A DNA stretch of 6,380 nt from an uncultured Lachnospiraceae bacterium (GCA_947175845.1 CAMWOK010000180.1:1-6380), one strand, 5' to 3'; counted from the first letter of the stretch, positions 1-6,097 are shown. Notes: a model not told the origin generated them from the letters alone. A program made the numbers and translations.

Positions 1-1425
1 ATTTCCCTGTTCGTCCACAAGCAAGGCAGACGGAAACGGCTGAATGCTCTCGCCGAGATAGCTGCATACTTTTTCATAAAGAACGGTCCGCCCCGCCCCT
101 GCCAGACGCCGGATTCCTTCCAGCACCGTCACCATGTGCCCCGTGTCAAAATCCGTGCAGTAATCGCCCAGCGCCGGCTCGTCCGCGCCCGGCCCCACAA
201 CGGCGATCGTCTGATGCTTTTCTGACAGCGGCAGAAGCCTCTGGTCATTTGTGAGCAGGCAGATAGATTTTCGCGCGATATCCAGCGCAAGATTTTGATG
301 CGCTTCACAGTTTGCCCTCTCTTTGTAGAGCGCGGTGTCCACATAAGGATGCTCAAACAGACCCAGGGCAAATTTGAGTTTCAGCACGCGGCCGCAGGCA
401 GTATCGAGCACTGCCTCCGACATCGCTCCGCTCTCGATCAGCTGCCGGATGCCCTGCGCCCACTCCTCGTGCGTGAAGTCATAGAGCTGCAGATCCACGC
501 CCGCCTCCATGCCCTGGCGGATCGCGTCAGGCTTGTCCTTCGCCGTGTAATGGCTTCCGTACAGCCTCGAGACGGCCGTCATGTCGGACCGCACAAAACC
601 GGGCATGTGATACTGGCCGCGCAGGACATCCGTCAGCAGTTCGTGGTCGGACGCCACAGGCGTACCGTCAATCGCATTGTAGGAACACATGGTATTCCAC
701 GCGCCCCCTTCGACAAACGCCTCCTCGAAGACAGGCAGACACCACGCAAAGATATCGTGCCGCCCCATGGCGGAGGGCGCGCAGTTGAGCCCCGCCACAG
801 GCGTTCCATACCCGACGTAATGCTTCGGCTCCGCCGCCACGGTATCGGGCATTGTCAGGTTCTCCCCCTGCATCCCCTTCACAATCTCGCGGGCAAACTC
901 GCCGCACAGGTAGGTATCCTCGCCAAACGATTCCTCCACCCTGCCATAGCGCGGATCCCTCGTCAGATCCATCACCGGGCTGAACGTCTCGTGCACGCCG
1001 TACGCGCGCGCCTCGGTCGCGATGGCGCGTCCCATCCGCCGTCCCAGCGCTGGCTCAAATGTTCCCGTAAGCCCTATCTGCTGCGGAAAGCAGGTGGCAT
1101 CCCGGTCAAACATCCCGTGCAGCGCCTCCTCGCTGAACAGGAACGGAATCCCCAGGCGGGTTCTCTCCACCGCGTATTTTTGCAGCTCGTTTGCTATCTC
1201 GGGCGACGCGCCCCGAAGCTGGACACTGCCGACGCTCATCCCCTGCATGGACTGTTCCAGCGCCTCCCACAGAATCCCGCCTACCCTGCCTTCCGCTGTC
1301 TTTACCGTGAAATCGTTGGTGTAGAACTGATCTGTCTGTTTGATTTTCTCATCCAGCGTCATCCGCGCAAGCAGGTCTGCCACCCGCTCCTCCACGGGCA
1401 ATGCCGCATTTTTGTACTTTTTCAT
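1..1425 (-). CDS. Glycoside hydrolase family 3 enzyme (beta-glucosidase/beta-xylosidase type), 3' end outside window
   Basis: GH3 enzymes are retaining exo-glycosidases that release beta-linked sugars from the non-reducing end of oligosaccharides. The minus strand is open from an ATG at 1425 to the window edge, giving 475 residues. Seen in order: MTLDEKIKQ near residue 22, an EALHG motif at 100-104, the hallmark DPRYGRVEESFGED at 157-170, a KH pair at 201-202, and GFVRSDM at 276-282 where Asp281 aligns with the family's catalytic nucleophile. The second domain starts near 385 (ICLLTNDQRLLPL) and continues through TIAVVGPGAD. The visible part stops near residue 475, where many relatives carry a PA14 insertion; this cannot be seen here, and neither can the acid/base glutamate. 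No signal peptide is visible, so the enzyme is probably cytoplasmic. An AGGAG lies 10 nt before the start. It is divergent from the GntR gene. Sugar specificity cannot be told from this fragment. Confidence 0.95.
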   Translation of the reverse strand, partial: MKKYKNAALPVEERVADLLARMTLDEKIKQTDQFYTNDFTVKTAEGRVGGILWEALEQSMQGMSVGSVQLRGASPEIANELQKYAVERTRLGIPFLFSEEALHGMFDRDATCFPQQIGLTGTFEPALGRRMGRAIATEARAYGVHETFSPVMDLTRDPRYGRVEESFGEDTYLCGEFAREIVKGMQGENLTMPDTVAAEPKHYVGYGTPVAGLNCAPSAMGRHDIFAWCLPVFEEAFVEGGAWNTMCSYNAIDGTPVASDHELLTDVLRGQYHMPGFVRSDMTAVSRLYGSHYTAKDKPDAIRQGMEAGVDLQLYDFTHEEWAQGIRQLIESGAMSEAVLDTACGRVLKLKFALGLFEHPYVDTALYKERANCEAHQNLALDIARKSICLLTNDQRLLPLSEKHQTIAVVGPGADEPALGDYCTDFDTGHMVTVLEGIRRLAGAGRTVLYEKVCSYLGESIQPFPSALLVDEQGN

Positions 1426-1495
1426 ATCTGTCTGGCTCCTCTGTTTCCTATTTCCAAGATCCTGATTTTCAGGGACAACTTGTTCTTCAATCGTC

Positions 1496-1524
1496 ATCAT
1501 ACAAAACTCTGTCTGAAATGTCAA
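1496..1524 (-). promoter_or_regulatory. Sigma-A type promoter for the GH3 gene
   Basis: On the minus strand a perfect -35 TTGACA (1524 down to 1519) is followed by a 17-nt spacer and TATGAT (1501 to 1496), which matches the -10 consensus at five of six positions. Transcription would start near 1489, leaving a leader of about 64 nt before the ATG at 1425. The candidate operator at 1531-1540 lies 6 bp upstream of this -35. Confidence 0.75.
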
Positions 1525-1530
1525 GGCATT

Positions 1531-1540
1531 TGTAAATACA
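1531..1540. promoter_or_regulatory. Candidate GntR/HutC operator, GH3-proximal copy
   Basis: TGTAAATACA is an imperfect palindrome of the form TGTA-NN-TACA. Operators of this kind are known for HutC/TreR-type GntR regulators, for example the TGTATATACA core of Bacillus TreR sites. Such a regulator is encoded just downstream. The site sits immediately upstream of the GH3 -35 box. Its twin is exactly 30 bp away, and the two share the longer frame ATTTGTA-NN-TACATAT. Binding is inferred; the repeat itself is seen directly. Confidence 0.6.
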
Positions 1541-1560
1541 TATATTTATTTTTAAAAATT

Positions 1561-1570
1561 TGTATTTACA
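1561..1570. promoter_or_regulatory. Candidate GntR/HutC operator, gntR-proximal copy
   Basis: TGTATTTACA is the second TGTA-NN-TACA site and is also the exact reverse complement of the first copy's core. It lies 2 bp upstream of the gntR -35 box, so an occupied site would contact or overlap RNA polymerase at that promoter. With the copy at 1531-1540 it would allow one dimer per site on the same face of the helix, and coordinate control of both transcription units including autoregulation. Confidence 0.6.
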
Positions 1571-1572
1571 TA

Positions 1573-1601
1573 TTTACTTTTCAATGTCCGCCCTGTATAA
1601 T
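1573..1601 (+). promoter_or_regulatory. Sigma-A type promoter for gntR and the isomerase fusion
   Basis: TTTACT at 1573-1578 (four of six -35 positions), a 17-nt spacer and a perfect TATAAT at 1596-1601. Transcription would start near 1608, giving a leader of about 57 nt before the gntR ATG. No separate promoter is evident in the 25-nt gap between gntR and the next gene, so this promoter probably serves both. Confidence 0.7.
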
Positions 1602-1664
1602 ATGTGGTGCGCAGACAGACCATTTTTTACAGATTCATTTTCACACTCATGAAAGGATGATATC

Positions 1665-2384
1665 ATGCAGCCTCAGTACATTCAAATCGCAGAGCAGCTC
1701 CGCAGCCAAATCGCAGGCGGAACCTATCCTGTCGGAAGCAGGATCCCCACGGAACACGAGCTTGCGCAGTCCCTGGGCGTGAGCCGCCCCACCGTTCGCC
1801 ACGCGCTGGATCTGCTCACTTCAGAAGAGCGCCTTGTGCGGGTGAAAGGCAGCGGAACGTTCGTGGCCCAGCCAAAGCTCGTCCACGAGTCCACCAGCTT
1901 TGTGACCGGCTACCGGGAGGAGAGCAGGAAGAAAAACCGCACCCTGCGCACAAACGTGATCTGCCTTCGGACGGAAAAGGCAGGAGAACGCGTTGCTGCC
2001 GCCTTGCAGCTGGGCGCAAATGAACTCGTCACGCGCCTTGCACGAATCCGGTATCTGGAAAATATGTACGACAATGCGCCCGTTGTGTACACGACGGTGT
2101 ACGTGCCAGTGAAGCTCTTTCCCGACATGTCCGGACTCGACTTCACAGAACTTTCTTTCTATGATGCGCTGGACAGCCGGAATTTGTCGATCGCCCACGC
2201 CTCGCGCAGGCTGGAGATCGTCATGCCGCCCGCAGAAGTCGCAGCGGCGCTCGCCATCACCCCCTTTGAGCCTGCGGCCTACATCACTTCCCGCGGCTGC
2301 ACAAAGGACGGGATTGTGGCGGAGTACACAGAAAGCTACTACCCTGCAGGCAGGAGCAGCTTCCAGATAGAAATTAACCGTTAA
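1665..2384 (+). CDS. GntR family (HutC subfamily) transcriptional regulator with UTRA domain
   Basis: A 239-residue regulator of the usual length for the subfamily. Residues 4-68 form a typical GntR winged helix: YIQIAEQLRSQI, G-x-YPVGSRIPTEHELAQSLGVSR, then the recognition-helix region PTVRHALDLL and the wing GSGTFV. Residues 80 to about 235 match a UTRA ligand-binding domain, ending in EYTESYYPAGRSSFQIEI, the usual closing strand pattern. UTRA domains commonly bind sugars or sugar phosphates, so the effector here is probably linked to the substrate of the GH3 enzyme or the isomerase (inference). The ATG at 1665 has an AAAGGA 7 nt upstream and places the HTH at the very N-terminus as expected. 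It is the first gene of a two-gene unit, divergent from the GH3 gene, and two palindromic candidate operators lie in its promoter region, suggesting autoregulation. Confidence 0.96.
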   Translation: MQPQYIQIAEQLRSQIAGGTYPVGSRIPTEHELAQSLGVSRPTVRHALDLLTSEERLVRVKGSGTFVAQPKLVHESTSFVTGYREESRKKNRTLRTNVICLRTEKAGERVAAALQLGANELVTRLARIRYLENMYDNAPVVYTTVYVPVKLFPDMSGLDFTELSFYDALDSRNLSIAHASRRLEIVMPPAEVAAALAITPFEPAAYITSRGCTKDGIVAEYTESYYPAGRSSFQIEINR

Positions 2385-2409
2385 ACGAGAAAAATCGGAG
2401 GTACTATAT

Positions 2410-4149
2410 ATGAATGATACATCTGCATACCGACGCTTTCCTTCCATAACGATAGACGGATATGACAGCACTGTTGTCATGGACAGCAGCGCCATCGGTT
2501 CCCACTTATCCCAGCTCTGCCAAGAGCGCCCAAAGACAGTTCTCGTGGCAGAGTGTTACCCCGGCGTGGCGCAGGACGAACTGCTAGAGCTGTTTTCTCC
2601 GCTCAAATGCAGCGCGGTGATACACAGCGACGACCTCGCACTGCCGCCGGCAGAACTGGATGCGCAGATCGCGCGCGACCTGACCGGCGACCCCGTTTTT
2701 GGAATCATGACGACCCGGCGGCTCGAAGAATTTTATCCGGAAGAACACCTCGAAGAAGCCCGCCGCAAAATCAGCCAGATCCACTCCGGCACTGTGCTGA
2801 TCTACGGTGTGGGCGCCTCCCTCGTGTGTGCGGGGGACATCCTCATATTGGCGGACATCACGCGCTGGGAACTTCAGCTTCGCTACCGGAGCGGGCTGTC
2901 CAACTGGCGCACCGCGCGCACAGACCTGCCGCGCAGCGAAAAGTACAAGCGGGGCTTTTTTGCCGAATGGCGCTGGGCAGATCGCATCAAGGACAGGCTG
3001 CTGCCCAACATAGACTTCTATCTGGATATGACGACACAGCAGGCGCCCGCCATGGTCTTTGGGGATGCCTACCGCGACGCCTTAAGGCAGGCTGCAAACC
3101 AGCCGTTTCGCATGGTGCCCTACTTTGATCCGGGCGTGTGGGGCGGCAGCTGGATGAAGACGCACTTTGACCTGCCGGAGAATGGCAGCAACTATGCGTG
3201 GAGTTTTGACGGCGTTCCCGAGGAAAACAGCCTGCTGCTTGATTTTGGCGGAAAGCTGATTCAGACGCCGGCCCTGAATCTGGTTTACACCCGCCCGAGG
3301 GAGCTTCTGGGCGACCGTGTCCACGCGCGGTTTGGCAAGGAATTTCCCATCCGGTTTGACATGCTCGACACCATGAACGGACAGAATCTGTCCCTGCAGG
3401 TACATCCCCTGACAGAATATATCCAGCAGCATTTCAACATGCACTACACACAGGACGAGAGCTACTATCTGCTGGACGCGCAGGGCGACGACCCCTGCGT
3501 CTATCTGGGAATCCGCACAGGCGCAGACCCGGAAGCGATGGTGGACGCCCTGAAAGAAGCGCAGGCAAAAGCCACTCCTTTCCCCGCAGAGCAGTTTGTC
3601 AACCGCATCCCGGTAAAAAAGCATGACCACGTTCTGATTCCGGCCGGAACAGTCCACTGCTCCGGCGCCAATACGATGGTGCTGGAAATCAGCGCCACGC
3701 CCTACATATTTACCTTCAAGCTGTGGGACTGGGGACGGCTCGACTTAGACGGCAGACCCCGGCCAATCCACATAGACCACGGCGCGGCAAACATCCAGTG
3801 GCAGCGCGACACCGAGTGGGTGCAGGAAAATCTTGTCAACGCCGTCACCCTCATACATCAGAGCGAGAGCGGCACTGTGGAGCGCACCGGGCTGCACGAG
3901 CGGGAATTTCTGGACACCTACCGCATCAGCACATCGTCACAGATACCCGTCCACAGAAACGGCAGTGTCCATGTGCTCAATCTGGTCGAGGGCGCGCGCG
4001 CCCTGCTCGTCAGCGAAAACGGGCAGTTTTCCCCTTTTGAACTGCACTACTCGGAGACCTGTATCGTGCCCGAGGCGGCCGGGGCGTACCGCATCCAGTC
4101 CGCGGACGGAACTGGTGTGCGCGTTATTGCCGCATGTGTGCGCGGGTGA
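2410..4149 (+). CDS. Two-domain protein: kinase-like N-terminal domain fused to class I mannose-6-phosphate isomerase (ManA type)
   Basis: Class I phosphomannose isomerases interconvert mannose 6-phosphate and fructose 6-phosphate using a zinc ion in a cupin fold. In the C-terminal part (about residue 235 on) the signature elements are visible: YFDPGVWGGSWMK at 238-250, LSLQVHP at 328-333, DESYYLL at 349-355 and IPAGTVHCSG at 410-419. The expected zinc ligands are therefore Gln330, His332, Glu350 and His416, all present. A second cupin-like half follows to residue 579. Typical ManA proteins are about 300-400 residues; the extra N-terminal 210 or so resemble a nucleoside/uridine-kinase fold (TVLVAECYPG at 43-52, YGVGASLV at 132-139, DITRWELQLRYRSG at 149-162) but show no GxxxxGK[ST] P-loop. 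No signal peptide or membrane segment is visible, so it is probably cytoplasmic. The ATG has GGAGG 8 nt upstream and follows gntR by 25 nt, so the two are probably co-transcribed. Substrate identity is inferred from the family. Confidence 0.9.
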   Translation: MNDTSAYRRFPSITIDGYDSTVVMDSSAIGSHLSQLCQERPKTVLVAECYPGVAQDELLELFSPLKCSAVIHSDDLALPPAELDAQIARDLTGDPVFGIMTTRRLEEFYPEEHLEEARRKISQIHSGTVLIYGVGASLVCAGDILILADITRWELQLRYRSGLSNWRTARTDLPRSEKYKRGFFAEWRWADRIKDRLLPNIDFYLDMTTQQAPAMVFGDAYRDALRQAANQPFRMVPYFDPGVWGGSWMKTHFDLPENGSNYAWSFDGVPEENSLLLDFGGKLIQTPALNLVYTRPRELLGDRVHARFGKEFPIRFDMLDTMNGQNLSLQVHPLTEYIQQHFNMHYTQDESYYLLDAQGDDPCVYLGIRTGADPEAMVDALKEAQAKATPFPAEQFVNRIPVKKHDHVLIPAGTVHCSGANTMVLEISATPYIFTFKLWDWGRLDLDGRPRPIHIDHGAANIQWQRDTEWVQENLVNAVTLIHQSESGTVERTGLHEREFLDTYRISTSSQIPVHRNGSVHVLNLVEGARALLVSENGQFSPFELHYSETCIVPEAAGAYRIQSADGTGVRVIAACVRG

Positions 4150-4178
4150 TCCGATCCCGCGCACTGCCACCTCTTTTT
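4138..4178 (+). terminator. Candidate Rho-independent terminator overlapping the isomerase stop codon
   Basis: GTGCGCGGG (4138-4146) and CCCGCGCAC (4156-4164) form a perfect 9-bp GC-rich stem with a 9-nt loop that contains the TGA stop (4147-4149). A run of five T residues comes 9 nt after the stem (4174-4178), which is farther than in a textbook terminator. It would end the gntR-isomerase transcript. Confidence 0.5.
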
Positions 4179-4247
4179 GTGTGCTGACAACTTCCAGCAG
4201 ACACTTCCTTTTATCGATTTTGGACAACTTATCGCATGGCTAAATTG

Positions 4248-4340
4248 TTGTTACTGTTCACACAGCAAGTAAAAATCCATTTGCAAAGCAAATTTTGCAT
4301 GGATTTTTGCCTGTTACTGGAACGGCGTGAACAGTAACAA
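4248..4340. repeat. 93-bp nested inverted repeat (MITE- or cruciform-like element)
   Basis: TTGTTACTGTTCAC (4248-4261) is the exact reverse complement of GTGAACAGTAACAA (4327-4340). Inside these 14-bp arms, AAAAATCCAT (4271-4280) pairs perfectly with ATGGATTTTT (4299-4308), and GCAAA (4283-4287) pairs with TTTGC (4294-4298) near the tip. A further copy of TGTTACTG at 4312-4319 can pair with the right arm as an alternative hairpin. The size, terminal inverted repeats and lack of coding potential fit a small non-autonomous element or an intergenic repeat family. Copies elsewhere in the genome cannot be seen from this window, and no clean target-site duplication is certain, though AAATT occurs at both ends (4242-4246 and 4339-4343). 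Confidence 0.65.
4271..4308. terminator. Possible bidirectional terminator hairpin inside the repeat
   Basis: The inner stem starts with five A and ends with five T on the plus strand, and is symmetric on the other strand. After the ATCCAT/ATGGAT stem, extended by GCAAA/TTTGC across a TT bulge, comes TTTTT. This gives an A-tract/stem/T-tract layout usable in both directions. The stem is AT-rich and so would be weak. It may simply be part of the repeat element. Confidence 0.3.
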
Positions 4341-4397
4341 ATTATTGCGCAGATTCTGACATTGACTGACAAACCGCTTCTATTTCCTGTCTGGATG

Positions 4398-4406
4398 TGA
4401 TACAAT
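4398..4406 (+). promoter_or_regulatory. Candidate extended -10 promoter for the lipoprotein gene
   Basis: TGATACAAT contains the extended -10 TGn followed by TACAAT, which matches TATAAT at five of six positions. No good -35 is present at 16-18 nt upstream, as is common for extended -10 promoters. Transcription would begin near 4413, leaving a leader of about 135 nt. Confidence 0.4.
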
Positions 4407-4533
4407 GAGATCACTCCCTTTTCTAAAGTGTGTACCCATGTAAAACGAAAGCCAGAACATTTTGCAAAAAAGAAGTAAGGACCTGTTAAGAAATAACTTT
4501 TAAACAGCGCGCAGGCCGCGCACTGCTCTTCAC

Positions 4534-4541
4534 AAAGGAGG
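4534..4541 (+). promoter_or_regulatory. Strong ribosome binding site of the lipoprotein gene
   Basis: AAAGGAGG lies 6 nt before the ATG at 4548. This near-perfect anti-16S match fixes the start, and the start is also supported by the signal peptide that begins directly at this methionine. Confidence 0.8.
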
Positions 4542-4547
4542 TAGCGT

Positions 4548-6083
4548 ATGTCCAAAAAACGAACCAAATCCACAGTCCTTTTATTTGCCGGCACAGCATT
4601 TCTGCTCTGTGCCTGTCAGTCCAACACTGCCCAAAATCCCGCTCAGCAGGAATCCGCAGTGCAGGAATCTACAATGCAGGAATCTACAATGCAGGAATCC
4701 GCGGTACCAGAATCCTCAACAGCGCAGGCTGCCGGAACCTCTGCACCGTCAGAAACAGCCCTGCAGCTTGAAGTCTACGCTGGTCCTGGCACCGACTACC
4801 TGATGGTTGGCACAACCGCAAAGGATACCATTGTTAAAGCAGTCAAGATGGAATCGGGCTGGGTGGAAGTCGAATTTGACGGAAGAAGGGGCTATGTGCC
4901 GCAGACAGATGTTCCTGATTTGTGTACAGATACTACGCTTCGCCTTGTGGACGCGACGGACGGGGAGGCACAGCCCTATCCGGTCTATGAAAAGGTAGGG
5001 ACGCAGATCACGCTGTTTGAGCGTGTCGCGGTGTACGAAACACCCGGCCAGACTGGCTCCGCCACGCTTCTTGACGCCGGCGATACAGTGACCATCATCT
5101 TCCCGGAGCTGACTCCTATCGAAATGTACGCCCAGATTGAGTTTGAAGAGAACGGTGCGAAAAGACGGTGTTATGCGGTCGTGACAGACCTGCTCTCCAT
5201 GAAACATCCCCTGCTCAACTTTGACAGTGTGAAAGAGACGAACGCGGTTATATCCTACAATGGCACTGCATACTACTCCACGTCCGGCGAAGCCGACGGC
5301 ACACCCGAGCACTGGAGAACAGCCGGCAGCACCCCGGACGGCTGGATGAAATCAGAGACGTTTTCAGTCAGCGGCCCCAATCTGGGTATGGCCGCACCGG
5401 CTCACATAACCGCCGTCATGAAAAGCTACAACGTCAATGACGAGGCCATGGCTGGAAAATTCGGACTCAACTTATACGAGAACCGACAGTTCAGAAACGC
5501 CTCTGCAAAAAATGCAGTCTCGTCAGATATGGAACCCATTGTCAACCTTTTATTTGACAGTGAAATCCCCCTTGTCCAGACCTCGTCTGACACCCTGGAG
5601 CTGACGGTGGAGCTGCAGACCTTTGAGGATGAAAACAGAATTGTGGTGAAGGCCGGAAAACCGATCGAATCGCTTTTTTCTGACAGGACAGTCGCGCTGT
5701 CTGCGCTTATGGCTTCCCACACAACTCTGACACCACAACAGGCCGCAAAGGAGGAGGATGCCCTGCTGAAATCCATCTATCCACGCCTGGAACAGGACAA
5801 GACTTATCACATGGAGTTGTCCCTCTCAGACGAATTTGATGAGACGGACAGCGGATATTATCTGGTGGTTGACAATGCGCTCGACGTGTATGCCCTGCCG
5901 ATCCTCCACGGCGCGACAAGCCTTGGGATCTATTCCGAGGACAACACCTCCCAGCTGGACGCCACATGGGATTTCGGGGCGGCCATGATACAGCTCGACG
6001 ACACGAGCGCGGCACTTGTTCTGGCAGTTCTGTCCGAAAACGGCTTTACCGTGCAGCGCGCTCCAGAGGCCGCGCAGAGATAA
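4548..6083 (+). CDS. SH3-domain surface lipoprotein with repeat linker, function unknown
   Basis: A 511-residue predicted lipoprotein. The N-terminus is basic (KKRTK), then hydrophobic (TVLLFAGTAFLL), then has a lipobox LCAC with the lipid-modified cysteine at 23, so it should be anchored on the outer face of the membrane. Residues 34-58 are a low-complexity linker of QESxx repeats rich in Gln, Glu and Ser. Residues 72-124 look like a bacterial SH3 (SH3b) domain: LEVYAGPGTDYLMVGTTAKD, then SGWVEVEFDGRRGYVP; such domains often bind cell wall. A second, weaker SH3-like stretch (about 155-215) has AVYETPGQTG and LLDAGDTVTII. The remaining 300 residues contain no motif that I recognise; they are acidic, rich in beta-type strands, and lack a visible catalytic signature. 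The gene has its own leader and probable promoter, so it is probably independent of the sugar genes. Confidence 0.87.
   Translation: MSKKRTKSTVLLFAGTAFLLCACQSNTAQNPAQQESAVQESTMQESTMQESAVPESSTAQAAGTSAPSETALQLEVYAGPGTDYLMVGTTAKDTIVKAVKMESGWVEVEFDGRRGYVPQTDVPDLCTDTTLRLVDATDGEAQPYPVYEKVGTQITLFERVAVYETPGQTGSATLLDAGDTVTIIFPELTPIEMYAQIEFEENGAKRRCYAVVTDLLSMKHPLLNFDSVKETNAVISYNGTAYYSTSGEADGTPEHWRTAGSTPDGWMKSETFSVSGPNLGMAAPAHITAVMKSYNVNDEAMAGKFGLNLYENRQFRNASAKNAVSSDMEPIVNLLFDSEIPLVQTSSDTLELTVELQTFEDENRIVVKAGKPIESLFSDRTVALSALMASHTTLTPQQAAKEEDALLKSIYPRLEQDKTYHMELSLSDEFDETDSGYYLVVDNALDVYALPILHGATSLGIYSEDNTSQLDATWDFGAAMIQLDDTSAALVLAVLSENGFTVQRAPEAAQR
4647..4721 (+). repeat. Tandem 15-bp repeat encoding QESxx pentapeptides
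   Basis: Four in-frame 15-bp units starting CAGGAATC (4647, 4662, 4677, 4692) and a fifth diverged unit (4707-4721) encode QESAV, QESTM, QESTM, QESAV and PESST. Units two and three are identical at the DNA level, which suggests recent slippage duplication. The unit length is a multiple of three, so copy changes would lengthen or shorten the linker without breaking the frame. Confidence 0.85.
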
Positions 6084-6092
6084 CTCTGCGCG
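6071..6092. terminator. Hairpin at the convergent gene ends, possible bidirectional terminator
   Basis: CGCGCAGAG (6071-6079) and CTCTGCGCG (6084-6092) form a perfect 9-bp stem closed by the 4-nt loop ATAA, which contains the lipoprotein TAA stop (6081-6083). The two convergent genes are only 14 nt apart, and the hairpin covers most of this gap. No T-tract follows on either strand, so it is not a standard intrinsic terminator. Confidence 0.45.
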
Positions 6093-6097
6093 CTGCC

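Larger units (their letters stand above)
4150..4547. other. Gene-free spacer between isomerase and lipoprotein genes
   Basis: This 398-bp stretch has no credible coding region. It is more AT-rich than its flanks. It holds, in order, the tail of the terminator hairpin, about 70 bp with no recognised signal, a 93-bp nested inverted repeat (4248-4340), a candidate extended -10 promoter (near 4398-4406), and a leader of about 135 nt that ends in a strong ribosome binding site for the lipoprotein gene. A small GC hairpin (AGC-GCGC stem, 4506-4527) sits just before that site. No tRNA or recognisable riboswitch consensus was seen. Confidence 0.7.

Noticed and set aside
295..1782. Long plus-strand open frame of 495 codons across the left part of the window
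   Set aside because: It is the antisense shadow of the GH3 gene. Its product is rich in Arg and His with no family pattern, it runs through the divergent promoters and into gntR, and the minus strand encodes clear GH3 motifs.
1821..2495. Minus-strand open frame of 224 codons opposite gntR
   Set aside because: It lies antisense to a clear GntR/UTRA gene, crosses into the next gene's start, and its product shows no recognisable motif.
2553..3128. Plus-strand frame of 191 codons inside the isomerase fusion gene
   Set aside because: It is an out-of-frame shadow, rich in Arg, Ala and Gly as expected for a shifted GC-rich gene, and has no supported start.
4248..4340. CRISPR repeat or array
   Set aside because: Only one inverted-repeat unit is present; there are no regularly spaced direct repeats with unique spacers.
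4407..4533. Riboswitch in the lipoprotein leader
   Set aside because: I looked for conserved cores such as cyclic di-GMP, SAM or cobalamin types and saw none. Only a small local hairpin is present.
4229..4594. Minus-strand frame of 121 codons across the spacer
   Set aside because: It runs over the inverted repeat, the candidate promoter and the start of the lipoprotein gene. Its product has no recognisable domain.
4749..5312. Minus-strand frame of 187 codons opposite the SH3 lipoprotein
   Set aside because: The plus strand here encodes a continuous lipoprotein with SH3 features, and the minus-strand product shows no family pattern.
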